DNA of 64,000 nt from Eubacteriaceae bacterium ES3 (GCA_030586155.1 CP130741.1:490680-554679); one strand, 5' to 3'. Positions 1 to 8,636 are shown, counted from the first letter of the stretch. Notes: generated from the letters alone by a model not told the origin. Made by a program: numbers and translations.

Positions 1-1
1 G

Positions 2-520
2 GTTATGGCATTTCGCAAATGCCTATTTAAAGTAATGACATGGGAGGAGGCTGATCTTAAAAAAGAAGGATGGGAAAAAGCATTTGACCTGGTTTTTGCA
101 TCTATGAGTCCTGCTATTAATGGACCGGAAGATTTGCTAAAGATGATTGAGGCGTCACGTAATTTCTGTTTTATGAGCAGTCATCTTTATAAAAAAGATT
201 TGATTGGAGAGGAATTGAAAGACCAGTTTCATTTAAATAACAGAAAGGCAAACTACCGTAAAAATCTATATTACGCCTTTAATATATTATGGGAAAAAGG
301 TTATTTTGCTGAATTCACACATCAGGATTATGCACGAAAAAAGACCTGGAAACTGGAGAGTGCTTTTAATTATTATAAACAGATTTTAGAGGGTAAAGAA
401 GAACAAGACAAGTTAAAGGAATATCTTAAGAAAAAATGTGTCGATGGTTTAATAGAGGATGCCAATGAGTCGAAAAATGGCTGGCTATTCTGGTCGGTGC
501 TTGATCAGAAAGGGACATAG
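2..520 (+). CDS. Class I SAM-dependent methyltransferase, C-terminal part (5' end outside window)
   Basis: The reading frame is open to the left edge, so this is the C-terminal part of a longer protein; the ATG at 5 is probably internal. The segment WEKAFDLVFASMSPAI (about residues 22-37 of the visible part) resembles the post-motif strand of class I SAM methyltransferases, where a conserved aspartate precedes 'V-F/I-A'. The SAM-binding glycine loop would lie upstream, outside the window. The remainder is charged and helical with no membrane segment, so it is cytoplasmic. Its stop codon abuts the ATG of the following permease (tag/atg), which shows tight co-transcription with an iron/cobalamin-type ABC importer. 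Methyltransferases of this sort are often found beside such importers, but the methyl acceptor is not known. The family call is fairly sure; the substrate is not. Confidence 0.75.
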   Translation, partial: VMAFRKCLFKVMTWEEADLKKEGWEKAFDLVFASMSPAINGPEDLLKMIEASRNFCFMSSHLYKKDLIGEELKDQFHLNNRKANYRKNLYYAFNILWEKGYFAEFTHQDYARKKTWKLESAFNYYKQILEGKEEQDKLKEYLKKKCVDGLIEDANESKNGWLFWSVLDQKGT

Positions 521-1612
521 ATGCTAAAAAAACCAAAAGAAAAGCTGGAAATTGATGGTGACAGTATCGAATTGTACCAGAAATTTACCGTCAAAAAAAC
601 ATTGTTAAGCATTATTCTTCTGGTCGTATTGCTGATTTCTTCAATTTTTGCAGTAAATAGTGGAGCCTTTGATGTGGGATCTACAGATATTTTAAAAACA
701 CTGATGAGTATAGGCACAGAAATGTCCAATGTGGTGGTCTGGAAAATCAGATTACCAAGAATTATGGCTGCTATGATTACTGGAGCAGGACTTGCTGTTG
801 CCGGTTGTGTCATGCAGAATAATTTGAAAAATCCAATTGCTTCTCCCTCAACACTGGGTATTACCAGTGCAGCAGCATTTGGGGCTAATATTGCGATTAT
901 TGTATTGGGGGCTGGAACAGTGCAAACTTCAGCTTCCCAGCCGATTGTTGTTAACAATCCTTATCTGGTAGCAATTTTTGCTTTTAGTTTTTCAATCCTG
1001 GCGACATTTGTTATTTTAATGCTGGCAAGAATGAAAAGTTTTTCGCCGGAATCTATCGTGCTGGCAGGTGTGGCTTTAACGTCTCTTTTTTCGGCAGGAA
1101 CTACATTGATTCAGTATTTTGCTGATTCTGTTCAATTAGCGGCAGCCGTATTTTGGTCATTTGGAGATTTGGGTAGAGCCAGCTGGGAAGAAGTTGGTAT
1201 GATTGTCCTGGTTGTTGGGGCAGGAATGATTTATTTTATGTTTAAGCGTTGGGACTACAATGCCATGGATTCTGGGGAGGATGCGGCCAGGAGTTTAGGT
1301 GTAAATGTGGAACAGAGCCGTTTTGGCGGGATGATGGTTTCATCTTTGATTACTGCGGTGACAGTTGCTTTTCTAGGTAGTATTGGATTTGTAGGCCTGG
1401 TCGCACCACATATGGTAAGAAGAATAATTGGTGGTGACCATCGTTTTCTGATTCCGATTTCGGCTTTAATGGGTGCAGTGATTCTCCTGCTTTCAGATAC
1501 ATTGGCCCGGACAATTGTTTCGCCTATTGTTTTGCCGGTTGGTGCCATTACATCATTCTTGGGGGCGCCATTGTTTCTGTACTTACTTATTAAAGGAGGA
1601 AAAGGAAAATGA
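521..1612 (+). CDS. FecCD-family ABC transporter permease (iron-siderophore/cobalamin/heme type)
   Basis: Integral membrane permease of 363 residues, the normal length for the FecCD/BtuC family. After a cytoplasmic N-terminus of about 30 residues there are roughly nine or ten hydrophobic segments, the first starting at about residue 28. The family hallmark near residues 285-320 (SIGFVGLVAPHMVRRIIGGD) is the cytoplasmic loop that contacts the ATPase. The start is fixed by direct abutment with the upstream methyltransferase stop. The stop overlaps the ATPase start by 4 nt (ATGA), so methyltransferase, permease, ATPase and binding protein form one operon. It imports a chelated metal or corrinoid across the membrane; the exact ligand cannot be read from the sequence. 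Confidence 0.93.
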   Translation: MLKKPKEKLEIDGDSIELYQKFTVKKTLLSIILLVVLLISSIFAVNSGAFDVGSTDILKTLMSIGTEMSNVVVWKIRLPRIMAAMITGAGLAVAGCVMQNNLKNPIASPSTLGITSAAAFGANIAIIVLGAGTVQTSASQPIVVNNPYLVAIFAFSFSILATFVILMLARMKSFSPESIVLAGVALTSLFSAGTTLIQYFADSVQLAAAVFWSFGDLGRASWEEVGMIVLVVGAGMIYFMFKRWDYNAMDSGEDAARSLGVNVEQSRFGGMMVSSLITAVTVAFLGSIGFVGLVAPHMVRRIIGGDHRFLIPISALMGAVILLLSDTLARTIVSPIVLPVGAITSFLGAPLFLYLLIKGGKGK

Positions 1613-2361
1613 ATTTACAGGTTGAAGGACTGGCATTCACTTATCCAAGTCAGGATGTTTTAAAGGAAATTTCTTTTTCACTTAAAAAAGGTGAATGTCT
1701 GGCGATTCTTGGAACCAATGGAGCAGGGAAATCAACCCTTTTAAAATGCATCAATAAAATACTTAAGCCTCAGAGGGGTGAGGTTTTGATTAAAGAAAAT
1801 GATGTTAAAGGCCTTAAAGGAAATCAATTGGCTCAAAAAATCGCCTATGTGTCTCAAACGAATCAGAGCTCTACGACTACAGTATTTGATTCGATCCTTA
1901 TCGGTAGAAGACCTTATATAAAATGGGATGTTGGCAAAAAAGATTTGGAAATTGTCAATCATACCATTAAAACTTTGTCGCTGGAAAAGTATGCCCTCAA
2001 AAATGTTGACGAACTCAGTGGTGGAGAATTTCAGAAAGTTCTTATTGGCAGGGCTCTGGCTCAGGAAACAGATGTTTTGATGCTGGATGAGCCAACCAGC
2101 AGTTTGGATTTGAAAAATCAGCTGGAGGTTTTGGAACTTATTAAAGAAATCGCAGAACAGAGACAGATTGCGGCTGTTGTGACAATTCATGATTTAAATT
2201 TAGCCCTGCGTTTTGCAGATAAATTTATTATGCTTAAAAACGGTGTGATTCATGCTGCTGGTGGCAAGGAGGTTATTACTAAGGAAAATATCAGAGAAGT
2301 GTATGAGGTTTTAGTAAAAGTGGAAACAGTTGAACAAAGAACTGTAGTAGTTCCTATGTAA
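1609..2361 (+). CDS. ABC transporter ATP-binding protein (FepC/BtuD type)
   Basis: Cytoplasmic ATPase of 250 residues driving the FecCD-type importer. Visible motifs in order: Walker A GTNGAGKST (residues 35-43), Q-loop in YVSQ (about 80-83), signature LSGGE (about 137-141), Walker B VLMLDEP followed by the D-loop SSLD (about 155-166), and the switch histidine in VTIHDLN (about 190). The order and spacing match FepC/BtuD ATPases. The start ATG overlaps the permease stop (ATGA), typical of translational coupling, and an AAAGGAGGAAAAGG ribosome binding site lies just upstream inside the permease gene. The binding protein follows after 11 nt. No residue of the ATPase core appears to be missing. 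Confidence 0.95.
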   Translation: MNLQVEGLAFTYPSQDVLKEISFSLKKGECLAILGTNGAGKSTLLKCINKILKPQRGEVLIKENDVKGLKGNQLAQKIAYVSQTNQSSTTTVFDSILIGRRPYIKWDVGKKDLEIVNHTIKTLSLEKYALKNVDELSGGEFQKVLIGRALAQETDVLMLDEPTSSLDLKNQLEVLELIKEIAEQRQIAAVVTIHDLNLALRFADKFIMLKNGVIHAAGGKEVITKENIREVYEVLVKVETVEQRTVVVPM

Positions 2362-2372
2362 GAGGAGAAGAG

Positions 2373-3482
2373 ATGAAAAGAATAAGATTTATTTCGATCG
2401 TGCTGGTAATGGTGATGGTATTTGCTTTGTCAGGTTGTACAACCGCGGAAACAACAGAAAGTCAAACAACAGAAGGTGGCTTTGCGGTTACGGATGTAAC
2501 TGGTAGAACAGTTGAATTTGGGAGTGTTCCAGAAACGGCAGTGGCTATCGGTGTCGGTGCACTAAGGCTTTATACTTATGTCGGAAATGTTGAAGATTTG
2601 GTGGGTATCGAAGAAATTGATCAGAAATCTTTTGTGGGAAAACCTTATGTCATAGCTAATAGGGAACTGTTTTTAGAATTACCGGTTATTGGAACAGGTG
2701 GTCCAAATGCTACAATTGATCCGGAACAAATTCTGTCGGTTGAACCAGATGTAATTTTTACAACTCTGGCAACAGATGCATCTACTGCTGATGAACTGCA
2801 GTCGAAGACAGGTATTCCGGTAGTGGCCTTAATTAGCGGATCAACATGCTTGTTCGATGATACTTTATATCAATCCCTGGAACTGATAGGGGATGTAACT
2901 GGTAATAGCGGGAAAAGTGAAGAAATCATTGCATCTATAAAAGACTATGAAAAAGATCTGAATATGCGAACCGAAGGTATTGAAGAATCGACGAAATTAA
3001 CCAGTTATGTAGGCGCTTTAGGATCTAAAGGGCCACAGGGGATAGAGAGCACCAGAGCGGAGTATCCGCCTTTTGTGGCCGTGAGTGCCAAAAATGTAGT
3101 AGATGAGACGGGAACCTCTGGCAGCTTGATGATTGATAAGGAACAACTTCTTGAATGGAATCCGAATACTATTTTTATTGATTATGATGGAATTGAAAAG
3201 GTCTATGAAAATACGGCTGCTAATTCAGAATATTATGAGGCCCTGGAAGCATTTAAGAACGGTGAAGTTTATAATATCTTGCCGTATATCCTTTACGGGA
3301 CAAACATCGAAGTGGCCATTGCTGATGCCTATTATATTGGCAAGGTACTATATCCCGATAAATTTACCGATGTGGAACCGGACCAGATCATGGATGAAGT
3401 CTCTGAAAATCTTTTGGGAGAAGCAGTTTATGAACAGATGGTTGCTGATTACGGTACTTTTGGTAAAATGATGATTGACTAA
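2373..3482 (+). CDS. ABC transporter substrate-binding lipoprotein (iron/cobalamin type)
   Basis: Extracytoplasmic solute-binding protein of 369 residues. The N-terminus is a lipoprotein signal: KR at 2-3, a hydrophobic run, and lipobox LSGC with the acylated cysteine at residue 22, followed by a Thr/Glu/Gln-rich linker. The core begins with the TDVTGRTVEFG segment characteristic of periplasmic-binding-fold type III proteins for iron-siderophore, heme and vitamin B12. A helical backbone between the two lobes is expected for this class. The ribosome binding site is AGAGGAGAAG 4-5 nt before the ATG. It is the last gene of the four-gene operon and is followed by a good terminator. Ligand unknown; corrinoid is an attractive guess in an acetogen, but iron chelates are equally possible. 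Confidence 0.93.
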   Translation: MKRIRFISIVLVMVMVFALSGCTTAETTESQTTEGGFAVTDVTGRTVEFGSVPETAVAIGVGALRLYTYVGNVEDLVGIEEIDQKSFVGKPYVIANRELFLELPVIGTGGPNATIDPEQILSVEPDVIFTTLATDASTADELQSKTGIPVVALISGSTCLFDDTLYQSLELIGDVTGNSGKSEEIIASIKDYEKDLNMRTEGIEESTKLTSYVGALGSKGPQGIESTRAEYPPFVAVSAKNVVDETGTSGSLMIDKEQLLEWNPNTIFIDYDGIEKVYENTAANSEYYEALEAFKNGEVYNILPYILYGTNIEVAIADAYYIGKVLYPDKFTDVEPDQIMDEVSENLLGEAVYEQMVADYGTFGKMMID

Positions 3483-3515
3483 TAAAATAGATTTTAGGAA
3501 TTTTTAAAAATGGCT

Positions 3516-3536
3516 GCCGCAATTTGGCGGCTTTTT
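3516..3536 (+). terminator. Intrinsic terminator of the ABC importer operon
   Basis: A GC-rich 5-bp stem (GCCGC 3516-3520 with GCGGC 3527-3531) encloses a 6-nt loop and is followed by five T residues. It lies 34 nt after the binding-protein stop codon and fits rho-independent termination on the plus strand. Confidence 0.8.
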
Positions 3537-3700
3537 ATTGGGAATGAAAGTGAAGATTAGTTAGATATCTGGCTTGGTTTTTGATGTGAGTTGAAATGAG
3601 TAAAAAAGAATAGTTGTAATTTTTTTACTAATCAGGTTAGAATAAACTTAATATACTTTTAATGAAATTGCTAAAAGATATAGAAGGAGGGCTTTGCGAC

Positions 3701-4879
3701 GTGTTCAAACAGACATGGTTTAAGTTAAAAACAATGTGCTTATTTTTGGCTGCGATTCTTTTATTATGCTGTAGTTGTGGAATTCAATCTGATCAAAGTC
3801 AAATCGTTAATGAAAATGAAAGTGTCCAGGAAAATGAGTTTGCAAAGGAGATCGGGAATCCTGAAAAAAGCGAAGGACTCAGTTTTGTCGAAAAAATGGG
3901 TTCAGGATGGAATCTGGGTAATTCACTGGATGTTGCCCATACTGGGCTGTCAGGCGAAGATATATCGGGTATAGAAACATATTGGGGAAATCCGGTTACA
4001 ACCAGGGAAATGATAAGGGCTGTTCATGAAGCCGGTTTTTCTACACTTAGAGTGCCTGTCAGCTGGTCGGAGCATATGGATGCATCGGGGAATATTGATC
4101 AAGCATTTCTTAGTCGGGTGAAAGAAGTGGTTGACTATGGGATCGATGAAGGAATGTATGTGATCATAAATGTTCATCATGATGACTGGTTAATGCCGTC
4201 TATCGAAAATAAGGAGATAGCGAGTTCAACATTAACTATAGTCTGGCAACAGCTCGCGGAGTTTTTTAAGGATTATGATGACCATCTTTTATTCGAATCG
4301 ATGAATGAACCAAGACTGATTGGTACTGCTGATGAATGGACTGCAGGAACTGAATCGGCCCGACAAACTGTCAATGAGTTAAATGCACAATTTGTAAAAG
4401 TAATTCGTGAATCTGGAGGTGGTAATGAGTCTCGTTATCTCTTACTGCCTGGTTATTGTGCATCATTTCAAAGGGCAGCATTAGAGGCAATATCATTGCC
4501 TGATGACGAATATCTGATCGTATCGGTACATGCCTATATTCCATATGACTTTGCTTTGAATCAGGAAGGCAGAAATACTTGGAGTACCGGGAATCCCGAA
4601 GATACCAACGACATCGATGAGCTGTTTGAAAATCTTAAGGAGCTTTTTCTGGAACAGGAAATTCCGGTAGTTATTACAGAATTTGGCGCGCTGGATAAAG
4701 ATAATCTTGAAGCAAGACTTGTCTGGTTAAATTATTTTAAAAACAAAGCAGATCAAAATAATGTTGAGTTAATATGGTGGGATAATGGTGGAAATGCGGA
4801 ACAGAATAATTTTCGGATTTTAAATCGGAATAATTTGAGTTTTGATTTCCCGGAAATTCGTGATATATTGGTTAAATAG
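3701..4879 (+). CDS. Glycoside hydrolase family 5 (endoglucanase-like) lipoprotein
   Basis: Predicted cell-surface glycosidase of 392 residues cleaving beta-1,4-linked glucans or a related beta-glycan. A GTG start at 3701 is preferred: AGAAGGAGG (3682-3690) lies 10 nt upstream, whereas the in-frame ATG at 3662 has no ribosome binding site. The start is followed by a lipoprotein signal ending in a Cys-rich lipobox (LLCCSC). GH5 landmarks are present: the GWNLGNSLD strand, RVPVSW, NVHHDDW, the acid/base glutamate E203 in MNEP, and the nucleophile E327 in ITEFGA. Between signal and catalytic domain is an acidic, Gln/Asn-rich linker of about 40 residues. It is a single-gene unit between the importer and recQ with no other carbohydrate genes nearby. 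Substrate is inferred from family only. Confidence 0.9.
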   Translation: MFKQTWFKLKTMCLFLAAILLLCCSCGIQSDQSQIVNENESVQENEFAKEIGNPEKSEGLSFVEKMGSGWNLGNSLDVAHTGLSGEDISGIETYWGNPVTTREMIRAVHEAGFSTLRVPVSWSEHMDASGNIDQAFLSRVKEVVDYGIDEGMYVIINVHHDDWLMPSIENKEIASSTLTIVWQQLAEFFKDYDDHLLFESMNEPRLIGTADEWTAGTESARQTVNELNAQFVKVIRESGGGNESRYLLLPGYCASFQRAALEAISLPDDEYLIVSVHAYIPYDFALNQEGRNTWSTGNPEDTNDIDELFENLKELFLEQEIPVVITEFGALDKDNLEARLVWLNYFKNKADQNNVELIWWDNGGNAEQNNFRILNRNNLSFDFPEIRDILVK

Positions 4880-4915
4880 GCGAAAATTCTGAAGTATTAT
4901 GGAAAGAAGGCAATA

Positions 4916-7123
4916 ATGACCCTCGAAAAAAATCTAAGCAAATATTTTGGCTATCAGACCTTTAAAGTAGGACAGGAAAAAATAGTCAGAGCGGTAGTTA
5001 ATGGCCAGGATGTTTTGGGCATAATGCCAACAGGTGGCGGGAAATCGCTATGTTATCAGCTGCCTGCGGTGACGCTTGAAGGCCTTACAATTGTAATTTC
5101 ACCACTGATATCTTTGATGAAGGATCAGGTTGACGCTCTGATAGAGATGGGTATTTCAGCAACATTTTTAAACAGTAGTCTTGACCAGTCTACTTATTTG
5201 CGCCGATTAGAGGGGGTTCGAAAAAGTCAGTACAAATTATTGTATATTGCGCCCGAAAGGCTTAATGATCCGGAGTTTTTGCAGCTTGTCGAAAAGACTT
5301 CAATTGTGTTATTAGCTGTAGATGAGGCCCACTGCATCAGCCAGTGGGGCCATGATTTCAGACCTAGTTATCGCGATATACCCGGCTTTATTAAAAAAAT
5401 ATCTCCCCGACCGGTGGTAGCAGCTTATACGGCTACAGCGACCCAAAAGGTGACAGAAGAGATCAAAAAGTTATTAGAACTTGAAAATCCGGTGGAATCA
5501 ATTATTGGATTCGATCGGCCAAATCTTTTATATAGGGTAGTAAAAACAGGTGATAAGTTATCATTTATCGAAACAACGATTCAGGAATTTCCCAATCAGT
5601 CCGGGATTATCTATTGTGCCACCCGCAAAGCCGTTGAAAGTGTTACTGAGAAGCTTAAACAGATGAAAATTTCTGTGGCTGCATATCATGGTGGCATGAG
5701 TGCGGAAAATCGGGCTAAGAGTCAGCAGGCGTTTATCAATGATGAAATTGATGTAATGGTGGCAACGAATGCCTTTGGGATGGGAATTAATAAACCTGAT
5801 GTCCGTTTTATTATTCATTATAATATGCCCCAGAATATGGAGGCCTATTATCAGGAGGCTGGTCGCGGCGGCCGAGATGGAGAAATTTGCCATTGTACGA
5901 TATTGTATTCGCCATCAGATATTGTCAGGCAGAAGCAGTTAATTGGTCTTAATAACACATCACCCGAACGTGAAAAGATTCTTTTTGAAAACCTGCAGTA
6001 TCTGGTAGACTACTGCCATACTGATGAATGTTTGAGAAGAAAAATTCTTGAGTATTTTGGTGAAAATGCCGATTATGAAAAATGTGGTCACTGCGGGAAT
6101 TGTTTGGATCAGTCTGAGTCGCTTGATATTACAATAGAAGCTCAGAAGGTAATGTCATGTATCTATCGGATGAACAAACGTTTTGGGCTTAATATGGTGA
6201 TTGCGGTTCTTCGCGGATCAAAAAACAAAAGGGTGTTGGATTTAGGATTTGAATCCCTTTCAACTTATGGAATCATGAAAGAAAGTCGACCCGAATACCT
6301 GCGGGAAATTATTATGACCCTGGTGGCTAAAGGATATATTATGATTACAGCAGATGATTATCCTGTTCTTAAACTGACTAATAACGCTCGCCGTGTATTG
6401 AAAGGGGAAGAACAGATTTTTCTTAAAAAGCAGCTGATAGTCACTTCAAGTTCTTCTAACCGCAAACAAACTGAAAAAAACAGGAATACTGCAGTCTCAG
6501 AAGATTATGACAATAAATTGTTTGAAAATTTGAGAAGCCTCAGATCAGAGATTGCCAGAGAAAAAGGACTGCCCCCTTATGTTATTTTTCCGGATTCCAG
6601 CTTAAAAGAAATGGCCGCTTATTTTCCGGTGGATCAGGCAGATTTTTTATTAATCAATGGAGCTGGACAAAAACGCTTTGAGACTTATGGCGATTTATTT
6701 ATTAAAATAATAAAAGACTACACTAATGACCACTCAGTCAAAGCCCGTGTCAGACCTGAACCGGTTGAACAAAGATCAGAAGCTGAACAGGATACTAAAA
6801 TTAAGGGGACGCAGGTTAAAAAAAGATCGTCAAATATTATCAGTTTTGAACTGTTTAAAGAAGGTAGATCTATTCCTGAAATTGCAAAAGAACGGGGCTA
6901 CACAGAAACGACGATTCTTGGTCATCTCTGCCGTTGTGCGGATGAAGGGGAGTGTGTCGACTGGTCTGGGTTGGTAGAAAATGCGCGGGAAGTTAAAGTT
7001 TTGGATATCATTAAAGAGGTCGGACTGGATGGCCTAAAGAGCATTAAGGAAGCTTTGCCAGCAGATTTTTCGTACGATGAGATAAAAGTGGTAATATATA
7101 AAAATGGTTTGCAAAAAAAATGA
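4916..7123 (+). CDS. recQ: ATP-dependent DNA helicase RecQ
   Basis: A 735-residue 3'-5' DNA helicase for recombination repair. Motifs: Walker A PTGGGKS (38-44), motif II DEAH (136-139) running into the RecQ-specific aromatic-rich loop CISQWGHDFRPSY, motif IV-VI elements including ATNAFGMGINKPDVR and QEAGRGGRDG. The RecQ-Ct zinc site is complete (C372, C390, C393, C396), followed by a winged-helix region. An HRDC domain lies at about residues 535-610. A further C-terminal helix-turn-helix-like domain (about 640-735, SIPEIAKERGYTETTILGHL) is the extension seen in many Firmicutes RecQ proteins. The ribosome binding site AAAGAAGG lies 6-7 nt before the ATG. The stop codon lies within the inverted repeat that terminates the facing gene. 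Confidence 0.97.
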   Translation: MTLEKNLSKYFGYQTFKVGQEKIVRAVVNGQDVLGIMPTGGGKSLCYQLPAVTLEGLTIVISPLISLMKDQVDALIEMGISATFLNSSLDQSTYLRRLEGVRKSQYKLLYIAPERLNDPEFLQLVEKTSIVLLAVDEAHCISQWGHDFRPSYRDIPGFIKKISPRPVVAAYTATATQKVTEEIKKLLELENPVESIIGFDRPNLLYRVVKTGDKLSFIETTIQEFPNQSGIIYCATRKAVESVTEKLKQMKISVAAYHGGMSAENRAKSQQAFINDEIDVMVATNAFGMGINKPDVRFIIHYNMPQNMEAYYQEAGRGGRDGEICHCTILYSPSDIVRQKQLIGLNNTSPEREKILFENLQYLVDYCHTDECLRRKILEYFGENADYEKCGHCGNCLDQSESLDITIEAQKVMSCIYRMNKRFGLNMVIAVLRGSKNKRVLDLGFESLSTYGIMKESRPEYLREIIMTLVAKGYIMITADDYPVLKLTNNARRVLKGEEQIFLKKQLIVTSSSSNRKQTEKNRNTAVSEDYDNKLFENLRSLRSEIAREKGLPPYVIFPDSSLKEMAAYFPVDQADFLLINGAGQKRFETYGDLFIKIIKDYTNDHSVKARVRPEPVEQRSEAEQDTKIKGTQVKKRSSNIISFELFKEGRSIPEIAKERGYTETTILGHLCRCADEGECVDWSGLVENAREVKVLDIIKEVGLDGLKSIKEALPADFSYDEIKVVIYKNGLQKK

Positions 7124-7160
7124 CAAAAACACCGTTGATAGAGAACGATGCTTTTGTCAT
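7113..7160 (-). terminator. Intrinsic terminator for the minus-strand FlxA-like gene
   Basis: ATGACAAAA (7120-7128) pairs with TTTTGTCAT (7152-7160). An inner CGTT/AACG pair lies inside a symmetrical internal loop. Read on the minus strand the stem is followed by eight T residues (complement of 7113-7120), so it terminates the minus-strand gene. It overlaps the recQ stop codon. Confidence 0.7.
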
Positions 7161-7188
7161 GGAAGAAAGGTTTAAATAAATTAGAATT

Positions 7189-7524
7189 TTAAGCATAAAC
7201 ATCCAGAATGTTTTCAACTGGTTTTGTCTGGGTGCTGGTGGTTTGTTCTGTAGTTGCAGTAGTGGCCTGTTGCTCGCTGGCAGTTTTTTGTGCCTGTTGT
7301 TTTTCAATCTGAGCAATTCTTGATTCCAGCTGCTGTATCTGAGACTGAACCAGTTCGACCTGGGTTTGTTTGGTTTCAGTATCACCGTTACCTGAGTTGA
7401 TTTTGGTGATTTTCTTCTGGAGTATCCTGATCTGGTTCTCCAGATTTTTAATAGTGGTTGTAGTGGTGGTCGTTGTCGTTGTGCTGGAGCTTGATGACGT
7501 TGACGAAATCGCTGAAATGTTCAT
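7189..7524 (-). CDS. FlxA-like coiled-coil protein with a poly-threonine tract
   Basis: A 111-residue protein of unknown function. The ATG at 7524 is preferred because GGAGGATACC precedes it; the frame runs on upstream without another good start. N-terminal residues about 6-25 are almost only Ser and Thr, including a run of ten threonines written mostly with ACC, ACT and ACA codons. A heptad-like segment follows (KNLENQIRILQKKI ... VELVQSQIQQLESRIAQIEKQQ, about 27-75), then a Gln/Thr/Ala-rich tail. This plan resembles the FlxA-like family, a name given to short coiled-coil proteins with no established role. No signal peptide or membrane segment. The run of ACN codons is prone to slippage and may vary between strains. 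Confidence 0.75.
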   Translation of the reverse strand: MNISAISSTSSSSSTTTTTTTTTTIKNLENQIRILQKKITKINSGNGDTETKQTQVELVQSQIQQLESRIAQIEKQQAQKTASEQQATTATTEQTTSTQTKPVENILDVYA

Positions 7525-7734
7525 GGTATCCTCCTTAATAGATTTAAAAAAATAAAGAAAAGCTAGGGCTATAGATTTTTTTTTATACATACTGTTATCT
7601 ATAGATTATCACAGAAATCGTTTTTGAATGTGAAGATCAGGTGAAGAGAACCTGTTTTTAGCGTGAAAACTGAGGAGTAGCAGCGGAACGGTTCATTATA
7701 AATATAGATGTGTGATGAACGGGAAGATGATCAA

Positions 7735-7912
7735 ATGAATAATAGAGTATTAATTGGAATATCAGTTTTTTTCTGACATCAGTTCATAAATGGTTTATCC
7801 GATTATTCCGATCTATCTGACGGCAGTCTTTGGTGCAATACCAGTGATGGTAGGGATTATTGAAGGTTTGGCAGAAAGTATTGCCAGCCTTTTAAGGGTC
7901 TTTAGCAATTAA
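7735..7912 (+). pseudogene. Remnant of an MFS transporter N-terminus (two broken frames)
   Basis: Two short frames together spell the start of a major facilitator protein. ATG 7735 gives MNNRVLIGISVFF and then a TGA. After a shift, the frame from the ATG at 7790 reads MVYPIIPIYLTAVFGA followed by VGIIEGLAESIASLLRVFS, then stops at 7910-7912. The second part matches the first two transmembrane helices of MFS transporters of the 'P-I-I-P-I-(Y/F)-L' and 'G-(I/L)-I-E-G-(I/L)-A-E-S' type. Between the frames a single-base loss within TTTTTTTCTGACATCAG explains the shift. All remaining helices are missing, so this is a dead fragment of at most about 60 codons. No ribosome binding site of note. The ORF-free DNA around it (7525-8010) shows nothing else. 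Confidence 0.65.
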
Positions 7913-8010
7913 TATGGATTAGGATAAAGTTTAGAAAATATTTAGAAATAGCATCGACAGTTCAATAAAAAACAGCTATACTTTGTTAAAAACCTTTGGA
8001 GATGAAAAAA

Positions 8011-8559
8011 ATGCTTCCATTTTTAATAACATTAGATCAGAATATTTTAATATGGATTCAGGAAAGTGTCCGTAATGATTTTTTAACGCCCTTCTTTATA
8101 ATGATAACAAAACTTGGAAATGCTGGTGTTATCTGGATTATTACAGCGATGCTCTTAATGATTTCTGAAAATACCCGGAAGGTCGGAATCATGATTATTG
8201 CAGCCTTAGCGATTACTTCGCTGATTGACGAAGTGCTATTAAAAAATCTTGTGGCTAGACCCAGACCCTATGAAGTGGTTCCCGGCCTTCAATATCTGAT
8301 AGAAAAACAAAATACATATTCATTTCCATCAGGCCACAGTGGTTCTTCTTTCACTGCAGCAGTCACAATATTTTTGAATCTGCCCAAAAAATTTGGGGTT
8401 CCGGCTTTGATTTTAGCGACCCTGATAGCTTTTTCAAGACTATATGTAGGCGTTCATTATCTATCGGATGTTTTGTGTGGTGCGCTAATTGGCAGCTTTG
8501 TTGCAGTTTTAGTTTATAAAAGCAGTGAGTTTTTAATGCAAAAAAAACCAATGGTATGA
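8011..8559 (+). CDS. PAP2-family membrane phosphatase
   Basis: Integral membrane phosphatase of 182 residues, likely acting on undecaprenyl pyrophosphate or phosphatidic acid-type lipids on the outer face of the membrane. All three catalytic motifs are visible: K-x6-RP (KNLVARPRP), SFPSGHS, and SR-x5-H-x3-D (SRLYVGVHYLSD). Hydrophobic helices alternate with these motifs as expected. ATG 8011 is chosen because GGAGA lies 8 nt before it; the ATG at 8002 and TTG at 7996 have no suitable site. It is a single gene ended by a bidirectional terminator. BcrC-like bacitracin tolerance or lipid recycling are both possible; substrate is not determinable here. Confidence 0.9.
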   Translation: MLPFLITLDQNILIWIQESVRNDFLTPFFIMITKLGNAGVIWIITAMLLMISENTRKVGIMIIAALAITSLIDEVLLKNLVARPRPYEVVPGLQYLIEKQNTYSFPSGHSGSSFTAAVTIFLNLPKKFGVPALILATLIAFSRLYVGVHYLSDVLCGALIGSFVAVLVYKSSEFLMQKKPMV

Positions 8560-8602
8560 ATTATTTAAATATTTGTCTTCTATACTTAACCCCTTAAGTA
8601 AT

Positions 8603-8636
8603 AAAAAAAACGCCAGTCTTTAAGGCTGACGGTTTT
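8603..8636. terminator. Bidirectional terminator between PAP2 and aldo/keto reductase genes
   Basis: CGCCAGTC (8611-8618) pairs with GGCTGACG (8624-8631), with two G-U pairs and a 5-nt loop. Eight A residues lie on the left and TTTT on the right, so it can end both the plus-strand PAP2 gene and the minus-strand reductase gene. Confidence 0.8.

Noticed and set aside
3662-3700. ATG start for the GH5 protein at 3662
   Set aside because: No ribosome binding site; the GTG at 3701 follows AGAAGGAGG and gives a proper lipoprotein signal.
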